DNA from: Nilaparvata lugens | Lineage: Eukaryota; Arthropoda; Insecta; Hemiptera; Delphacidae | Direction: 5' to 3' | Assembly (NCBI RefSeq): GCF_014356525.2 | Contig: NC_052508.1 | Location: 48,153,858-48,217,857 of the forward strand | DNA length: 64,000 nt | In this document: positions 60,591-64,000 of the stretch, piece after piece | Layout of the letters: each line of letters begins with the position of its first letter | Position numbering within the stretch: the stretch's first letter is position 1 | The notes under the pieces: model-generated | Told to the model about the DNA's origin: nothing | Seen by the model: the letters and a program-made list of their open reading frames with translations, nothing else | Databases searched by the model: none | Translations under genes and position numbers: made by a program

Positions 60591-63035
60591 TTTTAACCCC
60601 GTATTAAATTAATACACACCAGACTAGGTGGCCAATGGGACTCCAGAGAGCCAACAGAGGTGTTTATAGCAAGCTGGGACACGAGTGAGAAATCAGAAAT
60701 GGTGGCCGGGCTGGTGATTCATCAGCAAGTGTCCCTAGTCCCTAGAGTGTAGGTAAATATAAAAGGAGTTCGGTGACTCTTTTGGACACGTGGTGTCCCA
60801 CTGTTAATCCAGTCTTGTGCCCTAATGGGCCTCAGTTCCTGAATTGATCATTATTAAGATTTCAAATTGATCAGTATTACAGATTGCATGAGAATGGTAG
60901 AATGAATTCGAGAAGTTATCAAATCCTAATTTTAAATTCAAAACCTTAGATTTTAATCTCATCAGTAGCCTACCTACCGTAGCCTATTACAGTTTGCATG
61001 AGTATGGTAAAATGAATTTTAGAGTCATCACTAATAATATTAAAGAAAAGAGTTTCTGGCTCTTTAAGGCTCATTAAGCCGACATTTTAATGGAGTTCAG
61101 TCTCCAGGCAACGGATATTGAAATACATACACCACAACACACAACACACCACAACACACAACATTCATCCTCTTATTATAATATACTCCTTCCTCTCATC
61201 ATCCTCTCTCTTTACATCATACTCCTCTCCTTTATCATCATCAAGAACATTCACCTATACATTTTACTTCCTCCGCCTTCGTCTCCCCACTTCTTCATCG
61301 CCTTCATCCTTCTGCTGTTCCTATTCTCTTTTCTTTTTAAAATAATATTATCTAAATTTGGGAGAGAAATAGTACAAGGAGTATCCTTAGTTTTTCTCTC
61401 CCATTCAGTGCTTTCTTGTAAAAATTAGATAGATAAATAATAAAATGAATGAATAATAAATGAATATTAATTGAAAATAATAGATCTCATTATCTTCGGA
61501 AAACCTTCAATAGTAAAGTATCGAATAATAAATTTTCCATTCTCATAAAAACATTTCTCTTTCACAAGTAACTAAATGCAAGGAAATGACAAATGACTCA
61601 AATTTGCAATTTAATATACAAAATCTTTGTACAGTAGGTATTATAAGATTCTGTCACATTCAATGACAGCAATTAAATCCTTGGTAATGGGTCAATTTTG
61701 ATTAAGCATGCGCAAAACAAGGGATCTATAATGTAGTGAAGATCCAAAATTTCTACTTTGAGTGAATTGGAAAAAGTTATGATATTCATGGTTGAGTCAT
61801 ATCTTCGTTATTTGCTTGAAAAATATACTTAATAGATCGGCGACTAATCTGAGCAAAGTAGGTGTATTCAATTGAGACATTCCATGTGAGGCATAAGTAA
61901 TTTGTGCTTGAGCTTTATGGGTATAGAGGAGAGGAAGTTGGATTGAAATTATGAAGGTCATAGTGGATTATAGCTTCACTAATTAACATATAAATGCTCT
62001 GTTTCTCTCAATAACAATTGATGATTGATTGTAAATCTACAGTAGACCATTTATACTAATTGAAAAGGGGATTTTCTAAAAAGGCTGTATAAAAGGCTAG
62101 AACATTGAAATTTAGGCTACACCAACTATCAGTTTCTTTTATAAAATTTATCAATATGATATTGAATGGCTTTTCTCATTTCACATAGGCCTATAGGCCA
62201 AGAATATTATTGACCACGTTATGATTTAACTAAGATTGATCTGTATAATGAAATTTTACCAAGAAAAAATGTCAAAATCTCATTTTTTATATTTTTGCTC
62301 AAGTTAATTTTTTAATTGAGGATGATACTGACATGAGCTAGGCTTGAGCGTGGGTAAATGTGGTAACTGGTAACCTCCGATAGTTGATTTTTAAACTCAT
62401 AAATGGAATTTAGAGAAGTTTGGCTTTAAGTAAGTGGTCACTCTTACTTACATTATTGTAAGTTATAGAGTCATTCCAAGCATCACCTTGCAATTATAGA
62501 GACAATTCAAACAGATCCAACGTTTCATACGATGATATAATATATATTATAATGAACAGTGACACATGGCCGGAAAATAAACCTGAGCTTAGCAGATTTT
62601 TAGCCTTCACATCATCTAGAAATTTTCAACAGAATATACCCTTGTGTCATAATTATATTCATTTTCAATGCTGGTTGAAAATTATACCTGCTTTCAGGCA
62701 AGTTTTTCAACTTCTCTTGTGTGTAATAAACTTTTTGTATTCAACAACCGTCATTCTTTTCAAGTATGATATGAAGGTCTAGGCTAGTGTTTGAATTATT
62801 ATTCTTGTCTATAATAAGGAGAACTGTATTTTATATTCCTACATCCTTTCCGACATATTATACTAACCACTTTTATATTTATCCATTATTCTTCGATCTA
62901 TTTTTGTACTGGTCCAAGTAGGGTGGATTTCTATAAATATAAAACCGAAATTATACTGATTCATTCACTCTCTCACTCACTCATTTATTCATAATCACCA
63001 GAACTAAAAATCTGCTGGACCAAATAGACTGCGTT
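60591..63035. other. Non-coding DNA with simple repeats
   Basis: AT-rich; 'cacaacacacaacacacc' type microsatellite at 61130-61162, then a pyrimidine-rich stretch (61165-61335) that gives hydrophobic ORFs by composition only. A diverged copy of the 'gaggatgatactgacatgagc' repeat lies at 62318-62430 (related to 4376-4620). Confidence 0.55.
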
Positions 63036-63957
63036 CAAATTTGGCATTTATGTTCAGTCGGCCACTAATCTAGAGGCACACTAAGAAATTATTTGAAAAA
63101 TTTCCAATGATACGCCCAAAATCTGTGTTTTTCTGTGATTTTTAAGAATTTTCACGAACTAATTGGCAAAAAATGTCCAAACATGGTGCACAGGCTCAAC
63201 TGAAGTATAAAAATGTTGTATTGGAAGTTAAGTTCCGCCCAATATCGGCGGCTTTTGAGTGTTCTCATGAACTAATTATTGACGTATGTCATGTTCAGAG
63301 TTGGTACAGAAGTTCAGCAAGGGTATATGAATTTTGAATTTTGTGCGAGGACTTCAGAATTACGCCCAAGATGGACGGTTTTAAACTGCGTTTTCCTGGC
63401 ATTCCCTAGCCTTTTTTCTGCGTTCTCACATTTTTCAAGAATTAATTGAGAGAAAACAATCAAATTTGGTACAGAAGTTCATCAAAGATACGTCCAATGT
63501 AGGCGTTTTACAGCGTTTTCTAAGCGAAACCCCCTTTTTAGGGGTTTAGAGAAGTTTTCAAAGCATTATTATACATTTCTCAAGCAAATTCATAATTTGT
63601 AAAATTTAAAATTTATAAATTCATAATCAAGAGGGTTGGATCATTCTTGTTTCAAATTTCAAAGAACTATTAGACTGAAATACAATAATTTTCATAATAT
63701 CCTAACAAAGTCTCTAATTGAGAAATAACTGAATATTCATTAATTCCGATATTTGCAACCCTACACTACACAGTTGAAGAATACTGGTGATTGAATCAAG
63801 CCTGACAGTCTCTTTTGACTTTTTAATGTAAGGAACAAAGCTCAAATGAAATATGCAGGTGAGCGAAGCGAGCCTGCTGATCCTATTTCTGTATGATCTA
63901 GCCGGCGGTCCAGACGGCTAGACGGATATGGCAAGCGAAGCGAGCCTGCCGACTAGT
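63036..63957. mobile_element. ACTAGCCG-family element, copy D, inverted relative to A-C
   Basis: Ends gcgagcctgccgactagt at 63957 and runs leftward through motifs that are the reverse complement of copies A-C (acgcccaaaatctgtg near 63114; 'ggacggttttaaactgcgtt' near 63370). The left end lacks its terminal repeat. It differs more from A-C than they do from each other. No ORF. Confidence 0.65.
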
Positions 63958-63970
63958 ATAATATTATAAA

Positions 63971-64000
63971 GGTTCCTGGTTCGATTCCAGTGCTGACTGA
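63971..64000. other. tRNA B-box-like sequence at window end
   Basis: ggttcctggttcgattccag has the T-loop/B-box GGTTCGATTCC with a short complementary stem (ctgg...ccag). No upstream tRNA body fits, so this is probably a SINE fragment or tRNA pseudogene tail; the window ends here. Confidence 0.35.

Noticed and set aside
61090..61428. Hydrophobic 112-codon ORF (possible membrane protein)
   Set aside because: Produced by a CT-rich low-complexity stretch read in any frame; no start context or homology.

Overview
The window looks like nuclear DNA of a hemipteran insect, most likely a planthopper. It is AT-rich, genes are split by GT-AG introns of up to 20 kb, and the proteins are animal-type: an ETS factor, a peroxisomal enoyl-CoA isomerase and a mitochondrial carrier. 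Most of the remaining sequence is non-LTR retrotransposons, an LTR element, MITEs and satellite-like repeats. The species guess rests on gene style and repeat flavour; nothing in the sequence proves it.

Three host genes are supported. (1) The last two coding exons of an ERG/FLI1/FEV-type ETS transcription factor (Ets65A-like) lie at 3529-5943 on the + strand; the 5' part is outside the window. (2) A peroxisomal delta3,delta2-enoyl-CoA isomerase (ECI2-like, C-terminal AKL) has six exons from about 12.8 kb to 50.9 kb on the + strand, spread over about 38 kb by transposon insertions. Its first visible coding exon is present twice (12843-12964 and 17461-17582) in a 4.6 kb tandem duplication. (3) A mitochondrial tricarboxylate carrier (SLC25A1-like) has two exons on the - strand (48767-46816), nested inside an ECI2 intron.

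Layout: 1-3.5 kb, repeats upstream of the ETS exons. 7.9-22.4 kb, a family of elements with ACTAGCCG... terminal repeats, including an array of a 127-bp unit, the duplicated ECI2 exon, and a near-complete RTE-type LINE inserted with an 11-bp target duplication. 24-37 kb, a CR1/Jockey-superfamily LINE in two pieces around a 7.5 kb gag-only LTR retrotransposon, with 1.44 kb of the LINE on both sides; MITEs of Harbinger type (TAA target duplication) and hAT type (8-bp target duplication) sit inside the LINE. 37-41.3 kb, dispersed repeats and a broken LINE ORF1. 41.5-43.3 kb, a 5'-truncated Jockey LINE with a 19-bp target duplication. 52.3-57.8 kb, a foldback element with arms of about 450 bp, split by a 4.5 kb Jockey LINE whose ORF1 and ORF2 are fused by an internal deletion. 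57.8-64 kb, mostly non-coding DNA with a decayed Jockey relic and another copy of the ACTAGCCG-type element.

The three host genes have no evident joint function beyond fatty-acid/citrate metabolism for the nested pair, and that pairing may be chance. No prokaryotic, CRISPR or viral system is visible. The most notable points are the exon duplication with a chimeric transposon at its junction, the gag-only LTR element with a kilobase-scale flanking duplication, and the nested citrate carrier that lacks an otherwise conserved arginine.
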